A stretch of DNA of 6,388 nt from Candidatus Thorarchaeota archaeon (GCA_016840245.1 JAEOST010000387.1:1-6388); one strand, 5' to 3'. Counted from the stretch's first letter, positions 1-6,388 are shown. Program-made: numbers and translations. Notes: generated from the letters alone by a model not told the origin.

Positions 1-986
1 ATTGGATGCGCATCATAGAGACCAAACCAACCGTCCCGTATCATTTCTTCACTCTTCTGGAGTTTGCAGATTCCAGCAAGGTCATCCTCAATGTAACTCT
101 CGAAGTTCGATACCTTTGATGGTTTTACATAGCAAAATCCAGTCCGAGTGTCACCACATACCGGAAGGATGAGACTTTCCATGAGTTTGGGATGGTCTCT
201 AGTGTAGACCACATTCTCGAGAGGAACATCATTGAACCCATGGTCGGCAGTGATGAGCAATGTCGTGTCTGACCCAGTAAGGGTTTCTACGAATGTTTGT
301 AGCTTTCCGTCAAATTCCCGGAGGTGTTCTTTAGCCTCAGGACTTTCACATCCAAGCATATGACTAATGCTGTCTAATGTTGGCCAGTATGAATAGATAT
401 AGCTGTGTTTCTTTGTCTTTGAGATGGTATCTCTGATGCTTCCAAAGAATGTGTCAATATCTGAGTAACCGACTCTTCGTGCACTTCCTGCGAGATTTCG
501 GGTGTACACAGAGTCAACAATGTGACTGTCATAAACCATAGTATACTCTCGCTTGATATCCCGGAAGATCCCCTTCACATCAATCACTTTTGAGATTGGT
601 AGATCGATGATATTCCCATCAACCGCATTGGTGTATGGTAGGATGCGAGAAACTAGACCGTACTCCTTCAGGTGGACATACCAACCAATCACCCCATGCT
701 GTTGTGGGGGGAGTCCGGTCAGGAAGGATGTAATTGCTGAGCCAGTGGAGGGGGGGAACACAGAAGTGATTGGTTTCTTGAGGTTTTTATGAAGTATAGT
801 GCCCTTGCCAAATTTCTGAAGATAGTTGTAACCAAGACCATCCACTATCATCAGAACTATGTTCTTCGTCTCCTTCAAAAAATCCAATGAATCGAGGGGA
901 GCATATGGACTAGAAACACCTGAAGCCACACCTATTGAATTCATGAGATTGACAATATTGTTGGAATAGTCTGGTTTTGTCTGCAT
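1..986 (-). CDS. Alkaline-phosphatase-superfamily phosphodiesterase / nucleotide pyrophosphatase-like protein, 3' end cut off by window
   Basis: Reading the minus strand from the ATG at 984-986 gives 328 codons that stay open to the left edge, so the C-terminus is missing. The pattern is that of the type I phosphodiesterase/nucleotide pyrophosphatase branch of the alkaline phosphatase fold. An early metal-binding Asp sits in MIVDGLG (D49). The nucleophile motif FPPSTGSAITSFLTGL has T81 (or S80) as the likely nucleophile and is followed by QQHGVIGW. A second metal site is SYWPTLDSISHMLG (D205, H209), and the third is LLITADHGF (D248, H249). The last metal-binding His expected in the family probably lies past the edge. 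No signal peptide or membrane segment is visible, so a cytoplasmic enzyme hydrolysing phosphodiester or pyrophosphate bonds is likely, with substrate unknown. The start follows the stop of the upstream gene by 6 nt (AATAGG), which indicates co-transcription. The SD-like AGG directly before ATG is poor, so translational coupling is likely. Confidence 0.85.
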   Translation of the reverse strand, partial: MQTKPDYSNNIVNLMNSIGVASGVSSPYAPLDSLDFLKETKNIVLMIVDGLGYNYLQKFGKGTILHKNLKKPITSVFPPSTGSAITSFLTGLPPQQHGVIGWYVHLKEYGLVSRILPYTNAVDGNIIDLPISKVIDVKGIFRDIKREYTMVYDSHIVDSVYTRNLAGSARRVGYSDIDTFFGSIRDTISKTKKHSYIYSYWPTLDSISHMLGCESPEAKEHLREFDGKLQTFVETLTGSDTTLLITADHGFNDVPLENVVYTRDHPKLMESLILPVCGDTRTGFCYVKPSKVSNFESYIEDDLAGICKLQKSEEMIRDGWFGLYDAHP

Positions 987-992
987 CCTATT

Positions 993-1577
993 TCATTCCG
1001 AGTCATAGTCTTGAGAGAAACGATCCTCGATCCAGTTCCGTACATCATCGTCTTCATGAGAAGACGGTTGCATGGGTTTATTCCGTCCAGACTGCCGCCG
1101 CTTAGCGATTGTTGAAGATAGGTCGGTTTCCTTGACTATGTCACCATCCTTCACTTCAATCTCGATGACAGTCTGATATGACTCAGGGCTTTGAAAACCC
1201 ATGTGGACATACATCTCCTGAATGAAATCTTTCCCAAGAAGAATTCGACCAGTAAATTTTGTTTTCAACCCAAGATTCTCGTAGACATAGTTGAACCTCC
1301 GATTCTCATCCTGTTTCTGTGGATCTTTTCCGTTCACCTGTTTAGGTTCTGTAGGGTTAGCAAACATTGTATCAAGAATTAATTTCCCATCCACACAGTC
1401 ATAGAACATCTGATACCCACGCCAACATGCGGTGCTTGCCATTGTTGTTCTCATACCAAAATCAGAAGGCATGTAGAGACCCTCACCATTGATTCCAACC
1501 AGTGCGAAGACTTCGCCATTGTATCTGAACTCATCAGAGACTTGTCCTGTCAATTGTACCACTAATCTGATAGTCAT
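993..1577 (-). CDS. Conserved-looking protein of unknown function with STACWRGY motif (194 aa)
   Basis: I cannot assign a function. The N-terminal part (about 1-70) is probably beta-rich. It carries an EFRYNGEVFALVGING stretch, then GLYMPSDFGM, then STACWRGY at 48-55 followed by a DCVDGKLILD strand. A second well-formed block is FTGRILLGKDFIQEMYVHMGF (residues 108-128). From about residue 155 the chain becomes charged and low in hydrophobics (KRRQSGRNK, then HEDDD and a final DYDSE), so the tail is probably disordered. From memory, small uncharacterised bacterial proteins share a T-A/x-C/N-WRGY motif and a 'LGxDFIxxMYVHMGF'-like block, which suggests a real family, but I cannot verify this. 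No signal peptide or transmembrane segment is seen. An in-frame TAA at 1587-1589 lies four codons upstream, so ATG 1577 is the first possible ATG. No Shine-Dalgarno precedes it, and a leaderless or short-leader mRNA is possible. It is the first gene of an operon with the phosphodiesterase 6 nt downstream. Confidence 0.8.
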   Translation of the reverse strand: MTIRLVVQLTGQVSDEFRYNGEVFALVGINGEGLYMPSDFGMRTTMASTACWRGYQMFYDCVDGKLILDTMFANPTEPKQVNGKDPQKQDENRRFNYVYENLGLKTKFTGRILLGKDFIQEMYVHMGFQSPESYQTVIEIEVKDGDIVKETDLSSTIAKRRQSGRNKPMQPSSHEDDDVRNWIEDRFSQDYDSE

Positions 1578-1582
1578 GATTG

Positions 1583-1597
1583 AGAGTTAATAACTCT
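1583..1597. repeat. 15-bp perfect inverted repeat, candidate operator
   Basis: AGAGTTAATAACTCT consists of two 7-bp arms (AGAGTTA / TAACTCT) around a single central A. It begins 5 nt before the ATG of the minus-strand 194-aa gene and ends 20 nt before the BRE/TATA-like element of the plus-strand gene. Short odd-length dyads of this kind are typical of dimeric helix-turn-helix regulator sites, and a regulator bound here could affect both divergent units. It is AT-rich and short, so chance is possible. No similar dyad precedes the second EEP gene. Confidence 0.4.
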
Positions 1598-1617
1598 GTG
1601 AATTGCTTGTCCCAATA

Positions 1618-1633
1618 ACCAAAGCTTATCTAG
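1618..1633 (+). promoter_or_regulatory. BRE/TATA-like archaeal promoter of first EEP gene
   Basis: ACCAAAGCTTATCTAG combines a purine-rich BRE-like ACCAAA with a TATA-like CTTATCTA. It matches 14 of 16 positions of the element before the second EEP gene, and in both cases exactly 55 nt separate the motif from the start codon. With the usual distance of about 25 nt from TATA centre to start site, transcription would begin near 1654, giving a leader of about 35 nt that contains the SD. The duplicated sequence and spacing are seen directly. The promoter role is inferred. Confidence 0.6.
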
Positions 1634-1675
1634 TTGAACGGATGTTGAAAAGAAGTTGCAGTTATACCAACAATC

Positions 1676-1680
1676 GGAGA
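1676..1680 (+). promoter_or_regulatory. Shine-Dalgarno (GGAGA) of first EEP gene
   Basis: GGAGA begins 13 nt before ATG 1689, and the GGAG core leaves a 9-nt spacer. The second EEP gene has the same core and the same spacing. This supports ATG 1689 as the start over the later in-frame Met12, which would also split the N-terminal hydrophobic segment. Confidence 0.6.
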
Positions 1681-1688
1681 TGTACTAG

Positions 1689-3134
1689 ATGGATATCAGA
1701 AAGATACTTCCTGTAGCATTAATGGTTATTCTATTGGTTGGCACGGTTGTCGTTATTGTCATTTCATTCCCCCCACAACCACCACCAAACGGAAATGGCA
1801 CTGACACAACACCTCCTGTGATCACCATCACTGGACCTTCTGCAGACGCAGTAGTATATGGTGCAGAAGCGATTACATTTTCAGCGACTGACGAGAATGG
1901 AGTACCTAGGACGGAGATATACATTGACGGTGTCCTTACTTCTATTAGTCAGTCGTATAACTGGAACACGTTAGGAGTTTCTGACGGTCCTCACACAATA
2001 ACGTGTCGTGCAAGAGACCCTAGTGTTAACTGGGCAAATCAGACTATCAGCGTTACTGTGGATAACTCGATGGACTTCTCATCCTCAGACTTTGACCCAA
2101 TCCTCAAAGTCATGACATACAACATTCAGGAATCTGGTGTCGATCCGGATTGGAAAGAGGTTGTGAAGGAAGAGAATGCAGACATCATCATGTTTGTTGA
2201 AACCGGATATTGGGATGATGATGGCAGTGCAGATATGGTTGCGGCTGTTGAAGAGATCAATACGTACTTCTCCAACGAAGACCCGTACGAGGCATTCTGC
2301 ACTCAAGGGATTTCTTTCTCAACTAGTGGCGAGGCAGTGTTCAGTCGGTTTCCAGACATGCGAATTATACAGATACAAAATGTGATGCTAGATGATGCTA
2401 GTGGCTACGATGTTACACACGATTTCTTTGATGCAGTCATTGATATCAACGGAACAAATGTTCACTTTGTTGGAGTTCACCTGAAAGCTGGAGGGGGAGA
2501 TGACAATGAGAATCGAAGAGAGTGGGAGAACGAGGGAATCATCAACTACTTTGACTCTCTTGGCAATGTACCGATCGTGTATATCGGAGACCTAAACTCC
2601 GCATCGCCTGTCGACGTTGGTCCACTCGCCCCACTCTGGGACCCTGGAGTCGGACCAATGACTATGTTGGTTGACCCAGACGATCCCACATTCGGACAGT
2701 ATTCTTCAGAGGTCCACAACTTCACTGATGTCTTCCGAACACTATATCCAAATGATCCAGGATATACCTACGGGCACCAATACACACCACAGACAGCTCG
2801 AATTGACTACATAATCACGAATGACTTTTTTGAAGACAAACTGATTAACGCAACAGTAGGTGACACAGCGCATGCAGAAACAGGTGCAGACCATTATTCG
2901 GTTGATGTATTCATCAATTGGACTGGCGGCTTGAATCTCACAGCAGTGAGTTTTGAATCCGAAAGCTCTGCAATTACAAACAAACTCCCCATTGGCTTGC
3001 GATATTATTCACCAGATTTGTCACCAGACAGTTACTCAGCTCCAGAATCCGGTCAAAGTGATGTTCGGACGGGAATCACTCTTAGAGCTCTTTCAAGCGT
3101 GCTGGTGAGTCCTTCGAAGATAAGATACGTGTAA
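1689..3134 (+). CDS. Secreted/anchored Ig-like + endonuclease/exonuclease/phosphatase (EEP) domain protein, first tandem copy (481 aa)
   Basis: Residues 1-26 form a signal peptide or signal anchor (DIRK followed by a long hydrophobic stretch), then a Pro/Gly/Asn-rich linker. An Ig-like domain of the Big_7 type spans about 40-126 (PPVITITGP to ISVTVDN). The EEP (DNase I/exonuclease III-like) domain runs from about 139 to 410 with all expected catalytic positions: N145 in MTYNIQE, E171 in FVETG, H264 in GVHLKAG, D301 and N303 in GDLN, D373 in RIDYI, and D401-H402 in ADHYS. The family hydrolyses phosphodiesters or phosphomonoesters using divalent metal. An outward-facing nuclease or phosphodiesterase is likely but the substrate is not readable. 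There are 7 N-x-S/T sequons, consistent with an archaeal glycoprotein. After the EEP domain (about 411-481) comes a tail of no recognised type that is unrelated to the second copy. No C-terminal anchor is visible. The promoter and SD are its own. Confidence 0.88.
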   Translation: MDIRKILPVALMVILLVGTVVVIVISFPPQPPPNGNGTDTTPPVITITGPSADAVVYGAEAITFSATDENGVPRTEIYIDGVLTSISQSYNWNTLGVSDGPHTITCRARDPSVNWANQTISVTVDNSMDFSSSDFDPILKVMTYNIQESGVDPDWKEVVKEENADIIMFVETGYWDDDGSADMVAAVEEINTYFSNEDPYEAFCTQGISFSTSGEAVFSRFPDMRIIQIQNVMLDDASGYDVTHDFFDAVIDINGTNVHFVGVHLKAGGGDDNENRREWENEGIINYFDSLGNVPIVYIGDLNSASPVDVGPLAPLWDPGVGPMTMLVDPDDPTFGQYSSEVHNFTDVFRTLYPNDPGYTYGHQYTPQTARIDYIITNDFFEDKLINATVGDTAHAETGADHYSVDVFINWTGGLNLTAVSFESESSAITNKLPIGLRYYSPDLSPDSYSAPESGQSDVRTGITLRALSSVLVSPSKIRYV

Positions 3135-3150
3135 GCAGCAGATACCACTG

Positions 3151-3166
3151 ACCAAACCTTATCTTG
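3151..3166 (+). promoter_or_regulatory. BRE/TATA-like promoter of second EEP gene
   Basis: ACCAAACCTTATCTTG lies in the 87-nt gap after the first EEP gene. It differs at only two positions from the element upstream of the first copy and sits at the identical 55-nt distance from the start codon. The second gene therefore probably has its own transcription start (near 3187), even if read-through from the first also occurs. No clear terminator (T-tract) is seen between the genes. Confidence 0.6.
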
Positions 3167-3208
3167 CTTAGGCACTCGAAGCACTTCAGGACCCTATGGG
3201 CATAAACA

Positions 3209-3213
3209 GGAGA
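3209..3213 (+). promoter_or_regulatory. Shine-Dalgarno (GGAGA) of second EEP gene
   Basis: GGAGA within ACAGGAGAAAG has a 9-nt spacer from the GGAG core to ATG 3222, identical to the first copy. It fixes ATG 3222 as the start directly before the MNTKR signal sequence. Confidence 0.65.
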
Positions 3214-3221
3214 AAGAATCA

Positions 3222-5183
3222 ATGAACACAAAGAGAGTTGTCATTGTCCTGATACTTGTTTTCCTCATCGTATCAGTTGTCTTTATTGCATTATACCTCA
3301 ACCCTCAGAGCACTATTGATTCTGAACCTCCTGTGGTTGTGATAACCAATCCAGTTGCGGATGCGGAGGTCTCTGGGATTGTGACAGTAAGTTTCACCGC
3401 AACAGATCGAAGTTCGATTGTGGGGTATCGGATACTAATTGACGCCGAGGTAAGATCTACAAATTTGTCTTATGCCTGGAATACAACAGAAGAAACCAAT
3501 GGAACCTATAGCATAACATGCAGAGCACAAGACACTCATACGAACTGGGGAGAAGCCACGATCAATGTTGATGTAAGCAATCCAGTTGATCCAGTTGACC
3601 CACCAATATTCCACAACTTCACTGACGAAGTTAAGGTAATGACATACAACATTGAGGAAAGTGGAGCAAATCCAGACTGGAAGGATGTGGTTAAGGAAGA
3701 AAATCCAGATATCATGATCCTGGTTGAAACTGGATACTTGGATGATAGTAGCGACTTACTACTCGACCAAGCAATTTCTGAGTTCAACGCGTACTTCATA
3801 GATGAGCAACCGTACATTGGGTATACGGCTCAAGGCATTAGTTACTCGACAAGTGGAGAGGCCATTCTAAGTAGATTCCCAATCCTAGATTTCGTGCAGA
3901 TTGGTCTGGTCCCTCTCGATAATTCTACTGACTATGATGTCACTCATGATTTCATCCATGCTGCGGTAGACCTCAATGGAACCACGGTTCATTTGATTGG
4001 GTCCCATCTTAAAGCTCAAAGTGGGGAAACAAATGAGGACAGACGTGAGTGGGAAACGGAGGGCATAATCAATTACATGGACAACTTAGGCGAAGTCCCA
4101 ATAATGTACATGGGAGACCTAAACTCCTTTTCACCAGCAGACACTGGAGACTTGGCTCCCAATGGAGACCTCGGATACGGGCCTTTGACGATGATGTTGT
4201 ATCCTAACGATCCCACATATGGCCAGTACTCGTCAGAAGTTCATAACTTTACAGATGTCTTTCGCACTCTGAATCCAACTGACCCCGGCTCCACTTCTGG
4301 TCACCAAAATCCGACCTACACTTCCCGTATTGACTTCATCTTAGTCAACTCACTATTAGTTGAAAATCTAATCAACTCAACTTGTGGCGATACTGCCAGC
4401 GCAGATACTGGATCGGATCACTACTCTGTTGATGTCTTCCTTGGCTGGAACTCAACCGCGACTCCTGATGAAGATCCTCCTGCACAGGTCACTGGTCTCA
4501 ACGCAACAGTGCTAAGTCATTCGGCCATCGACCTTGAATGGAATGCGAATTCCGAACCAGACCTCTATCGCTACATCGTATACAGAAATGAAAGTGAGAT
4601 TGCACAAGTCACGACAACATACTACAACGATACAAACCTGTTATCTAACACAACATATAGCTATCAAGTTTCAGCAAAAGACCTCTCCAGCAATGAAGGT
4701 AACAAATCAGTTTCTGTGAATGTAACAACGTTAGAAGCAACTTCAGCAGACTTGATAGTGATTAACGAGATTCTCCCAGACCCAAACACGCTATACACTG
4801 AAGAGTGGATAGAACTCTACAACCCTTCAGGTGTTGCGGTCAATCTAGCTGGTTACATCTTAGACGACCTGATAGGCGGAGGTACAGGAGCTTACACAAT
4901 TCCTCTGGACACAATAATCCCAGCTGGTGGTTTCCTCTTGCTCAATCAGAGCACGACTGGAATCGCATTAAACAATGCAGGAGATGATGTAAACCTAATC
5001 AAACCGGATGGAATCACTGTGCAAGACTCCTACACCTACAGCTCGTCAAGCGATGATGTGAGTCATGGTAGAGAAACTGATGGAGGTTCAACTTGGACCA
5101 CCTTCGTGACTCCCACTCCAGGAGCCAGCAACAATGGATCAGGATTCTTTGTGCTGATCTACAGGATTTTCGTGAAGGACTAG
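3222..5183 (+). CDS. Secreted/anchored Ig-like + EEP nuclease-like + FN3 + lamin-tail domain protein, second tandem copy (653 aa)
   Basis: Order of parts: signal peptide or anchor (1-26, MNTKR plus a hydrophobic run), Ig-like domain (about 34-119), a PVDPVDPP linker, EEP domain (about 137-408), FN3 (about 417-505) and lamin-tail domain (about 508-636, from [11 protein letters not shown] through [11 protein letters not shown] to TPTPGASN). The EEP catalytic set is complete: N143, E169, H262, D299 and N301 in GDLN, and D399-H400 in SDHYS. By eye it is more than half identical to the first copy through the Ig and EEP parts, and similarity stops right after [11 protein letters not shown] and FN3 modules are common partners in extracellular bacterial and archaeal nucleases and probably bind a surface or polymer. 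A secreted nuclease or phosphodiesterase is the best reading, with substrate unproven. It has 17 N-x-S/T sequons, dense in the EEP-FN3 part. The last 17 residues after the LTD (ending [12 protein letters not shown]) are encoded mostly over the end of the convergent aminotransferase gene. They are too short for a normal C-terminal membrane anchor. Confidence 0.9.
   Translation: MNTKRVVIVLILVFLIVSVVFIALYLNPQSTIDSEPPVVVITNPVADAEVSGIVTVSFTATDRSSIVGYRILIDAEVRSTNLSYAWNTTEETNGTYSITCRAQDTHTNWGEATINVDVSNPVDPVDPPIFHNFTDEVKVMTYNIEESGANPDWKDVVKEENPDIMILVETGYLDDSSDLLLDQAISEFNAYFIDEQPYIGYTAQGISYSTSGEAILSRFPILDFVQIGLVPLDNSTDYDVTHDFIHAAVDLNGTTVHLIGSHLKAQSGETNEDRREWETEGIINYMDNLGEVPIMYMGDLNSFSPADTGDLAPNGDLGYGPLTMMLYPNDPTYGQYSSEVHNFTDVFRTLNPTDPGSTSGHQNPTYTSRIDFILVNSLLVENLINSTCGDTASADTGSDHYSVDVFLGWNSTATPDEDPPAQVTGLNATVLSHSAIDLEWNANSEPDLYRYIVYRNESEIAQVTTTYYNDTNLLSNTTYSYQVSAKDLSSNEGNKSVSVNVTTLEATSADLIVINEILPDPNTLYTEEWIELYNPSGVAVNLAGYILDDLIGGGTGAYTIPLDTIIPAGGFLLLNQSTTGIALNNAGDDVNLIKPDGITVQDSYTYSSSSDDVSHGRETDGGSTWTTFVTPTPGASNNGSGFFVLIYRIFVKD
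5139..5183. other. 45-nt antiparallel overlap of convergent genes
   Basis: The TAG of the plus-strand EEP gene (5181-5183) lies inside the minus-strand aminotransferase gene, whose TGA is at 5139-5141. The last 14 codons of each gene therefore use both strands of the same DNA. The lamin-tail domain is already complete before the overlap, and the aminotransferase core also appears complete at about ALELVLHE, so the shared stretch codes for tails on both sides. There is no room for a separate terminator, and each transcript must extend into the other gene. Confidence 0.85.
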
Positions 5184-6388
5184 TTCCAATGCACTAACAA
5201 GTTTGTCAGCATTCTCCTTGGTGAAGACCAAGGGTGGTTTGATCTTTAGTACATTATTAAGAGGTCCATCAAGACTGATGAGGAGTCCTAGATCACGTAG
5301 ACGTTCGACGATATACTTGGTTTCTTCATTTGCAGGTTCAAGGGTCTCTCGGTTTCGCACAAGTTCTACACCGATGAAAAGACCTCGGCCCCGAACATCT
5401 CCAATGATTGAATGGGTCTTCATCAAACCCCTCAGACCTTTCAAGAGATAATCACCGACCTTCTCTGCATTCTGTTGAAGTTGTTGATTTTCGATCTCAT
5501 CCAAGACTGCCATTCCTACAGCACAAGAAACAGTATTTCCACCGGTTGTACTGAAGAACTCCATTCCTGTTGTGAATGACTCTGCAATCTCTTTTGTTGT
5601 CACCACAGCACCAATGGGATGACCATTGCCTATTGGCTTCCCCATAGTCACAATATCAGGGACTACTCCTTGGGTCTCAAAACCCCAGAATTTCTTGCCC
5701 ACTCTCCCAAACCCGGTCTGAACTTCATCTACAATACAAACTCCGCCTGCGTTCCTTACGTGCTTGAAAGCTTCTTTGAGGTAACCATTAGGGAAGACGA
5801 TTTGACCACCACAACCCATTAGAGGCTCACAGATGAAAGCTGCCAACCCCTTACTTTTCTGAGAAGCTGTAAGAACATCTTCTGCATACTTCTTTCCTGC
5901 ATCACGACCTCTATTTTCGCCGCGATATGTGTCGGGCATTCTCACAACATGAACATGAGGAGGAGCTCCCTTACCACCAGGACCATCGTGTTTGTATGAA
6001 CTGATGTTTACTAGTTCAGAAGTATTTCCATGATACGCCCCATCGATAGAGATGATGTCATTCCGTTTCGTATGAGTTCTTGCAAGTCGTAACGCAAGCT
6101 CATTTGCTTCACTCCCACTGTTGACGAAGAAACATACACTGAGTTCTTTGGGGAGTTTCGAGGTCAGACGTTCAGCATACTTCACTAGATTCTCATGCAG
6201 ATATCTGGTGTTTGTGTTCAGAGCGGCAGCCTGTTGGCTCAAGGCTTTGACAATTCGTGAATTGCTGTGACCAACTTGTGGGACATTGTTTCGAATATCG
6301 AGATACTGACGGCCATTCTCATCGTAGAGATACTGCATGAACCCTCGAACGATTGTCAGAGGTCTATTATACGAAACTCCTAGAGGTC
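5139..6388 (-). CDS. Class III PLP-dependent aminotransferase family, phospho-lyase-like (AGXT2-like branch), 5' end cut off by window
   Basis: The frame is open to the right edge, giving 415 visible residues. The ATG at 6338 is unlikely to be the start. The 16 codons before it ([16 protein letters not shown]) read as the usual lead-in to the VYLYD.DG..YLD strand of this family, so the gene begins outside the window. Counting from that internal Met, the sequence shows NNVPQVGH (17-24), NTNTRYLHE (41-49), the PLP-phosphate loop NSGSEAN (73-79), AYHG (101-104), the PDTYRG motif (135-140), [12 protein letters not shown] (D204 binds the pyridine nitrogen) and [11 protein letters not shown] (K234 is the Schiff-base lysine). 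The NNV..VGH and PDTYRG motifs point to the ethanolamine-phosphate / 5-phosphohydroxylysine phospho-lyase and AGXT2 group rather than ornithine or GABA aminotransferases. Such phospho-lyases turn phosphoethanolamine into acetaldehyde, ammonia and phosphate. A true transaminase cannot be excluded. It is cytoplasmic and convergent with the EEP pair. Confidence 0.88.
   Translation of the reverse strand, partial: PLGVSYNRPLTIVRGFMQYLYDENGRQYLDIRNNVPQVGHSNSRIVKALSQQAAALNTNTRYLHENLVKYAERLTSKLPKELSVCFFVNSGSEANELALRLARTHTKRNDIISIDGAYHGNTSELVNISSYKHDGPGGKGAPPHVHVVRMPDTYRGENRGRDAGKKYAEDVLTASQKSKGLAAFICEPLMGCGGQIVFPNGYLKEAFKHVRNAGGVCIVDEVQTGFGRVGKKFWGFETQGVVPDIVTMGKPIGNGHPIGAVVTTKEIAESFTTGMEFFSTTGGNTVSCAVGMAVLDEIENQQLQQNAEKVGDYLLKGLRGLMKTHSIIGDVRGRGLFIGVELVRNRETLEPANEETKYIVERLRDLGLLISLDGPLNNVLKIKPPLVFTKENADKLVSALELVLHENPVDQHKES

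Larger units (their letters stand above)
1578..1688. other. Divergent intergenic region
   Basis: This 111-nt gap separates the minus-strand operon from the plus-strand EEP pair, so it must hold promoters for both directions. On the plus strand a BRE/TATA-like element and an SD are recognisable and are annotated separately. For the minus-strand operon I see no convincing TATA box 24-31 nt before the ATG at 1577. A TATAAC on the minus strand (1661-1666) is possible but would imply a leader of about 60 nt. A 15-bp palindrome lies next to the minus-strand start. Confidence 0.75.

Noticed and set aside
553..792. 79-codon plus-strand open frame
   Set aside because: It lies antisense within the phosphodiesterase gene, whose motifs (FPPST, QQHGVIGW) are encoded on the opposite strand here. 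It has no SD and no recognisable protein features.
993..995. TGA as a selenocysteine codon joining the two minus-strand genes
   Set aside because: No SECIS-like structure was recognised, both proteins look complete on either side, and an ATG follows within two codons.
1685..1924. Minus-strand open frame over the start of the first EEP gene
   Set aside because: It is antisense to the signal sequence and Ig-like domain, and its Gly/Val/Thr-rich translation simply mirrors that region.
2384..2403. Short direct repeat GATGCTAGATGATGCTAG
   Set aside because: It falls within the EEP coding sequence (MLDDASG) and is explained by repeated Asp codons. It occurs nowhere else in the window.
3135..3221. 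Terminator hairpin between the two EEP genes
   Set aside because: No T-tract or stable stem was found. Only a trivial GCACT direct repeat and the promoter element are visible.
3536..3817. 93-codon minus-strand open frame
   Set aside because: It is the shadow of the EEP domain of the second copy, with Ser-rich composition and no start signals.
5203..5822. Plus-strand open frames opposite the aminotransferase
   Set aside because: They lie antisense to well-conserved motifs (K234 and D204 regions). They are Arg/Ser-rich with no family resemblance.
6336..6338. ATG as start codon of the aminotransferase gene
   Set aside because: Sixteen upstream in-frame codons match the expected N-terminal lead-in of the family, so this Met is internal.

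Overview
The window looks like a fragment of an archaeal genome, and the genes resemble those of Asgard-type archaea such as Thorarchaeota. That lineage guess is weak because it rests on overall feel rather than a marker gene. The archaeal call rests on three observations. Both plus-strand genes carry BRE/TATA-like promoter elements rather than -35/-10 boxes. Their products are cell-surface proteins with many N-x-S/T sequons, and they have Ig-like, FN3 and lamin-tail modules. No RNA gene, mobile element, CRISPR array or integration signal was seen. Every gap between genes is shorter than about 115 bases.

Left part (1-1577, minus strand): a two-gene operon. The promoter-proximal gene (993-1577) encodes a 194-residue protein of unknown function with a striking STACWRGY motif. 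It is followed after 6 nt by an alkaline-phosphatase-superfamily phosphodiesterase/nucleotide pyrophosphatase-like protein, whose 3' end runs off the left edge of the window.

Middle (1578-5183): a 111-nt divergent intergenic region leads into two tandem plus-strand paralogues. Both encode secreted or membrane-anchored proteins with an N-terminal hydrophobic segment, an Ig-like domain and a complete endonuclease/exonuclease/phosphatase (EEP, DNase I-like) catalytic domain. The first (481 aa) ends in a short unrecognised tail. The second (653 aa) adds an FN3 domain and a lamin-tail domain. Each copy has its own nearly identical 16-bp promoter element exactly 55 nt before the start codon, and a GGAGA Shine-Dalgarno at the same spacing, so the promoter and gene appear to have been duplicated, or kept, as a unit.

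Right part (5139-6388, minus strand): a class III PLP-dependent enzyme that most resembles the ethanolamine-phosphate / phosphohydroxylysine phospho-lyase (AGXT2-like) branch. It is convergent with the second EEP gene and overlaps it by 45 nt. Its reading frame stays open to the right edge, and the family-typical residues upstream of Met at 6338 show that its true start lies outside the window.

Three of the four assignable families act on phosphoesters or phosphorylated compounds: outside the cell for the EEP pair, and apparently inside it for the phosphodiesterase and the phospho-lyase. A link to scavenging of nucleic acids or phospholipid head groups is possible but is inference only.
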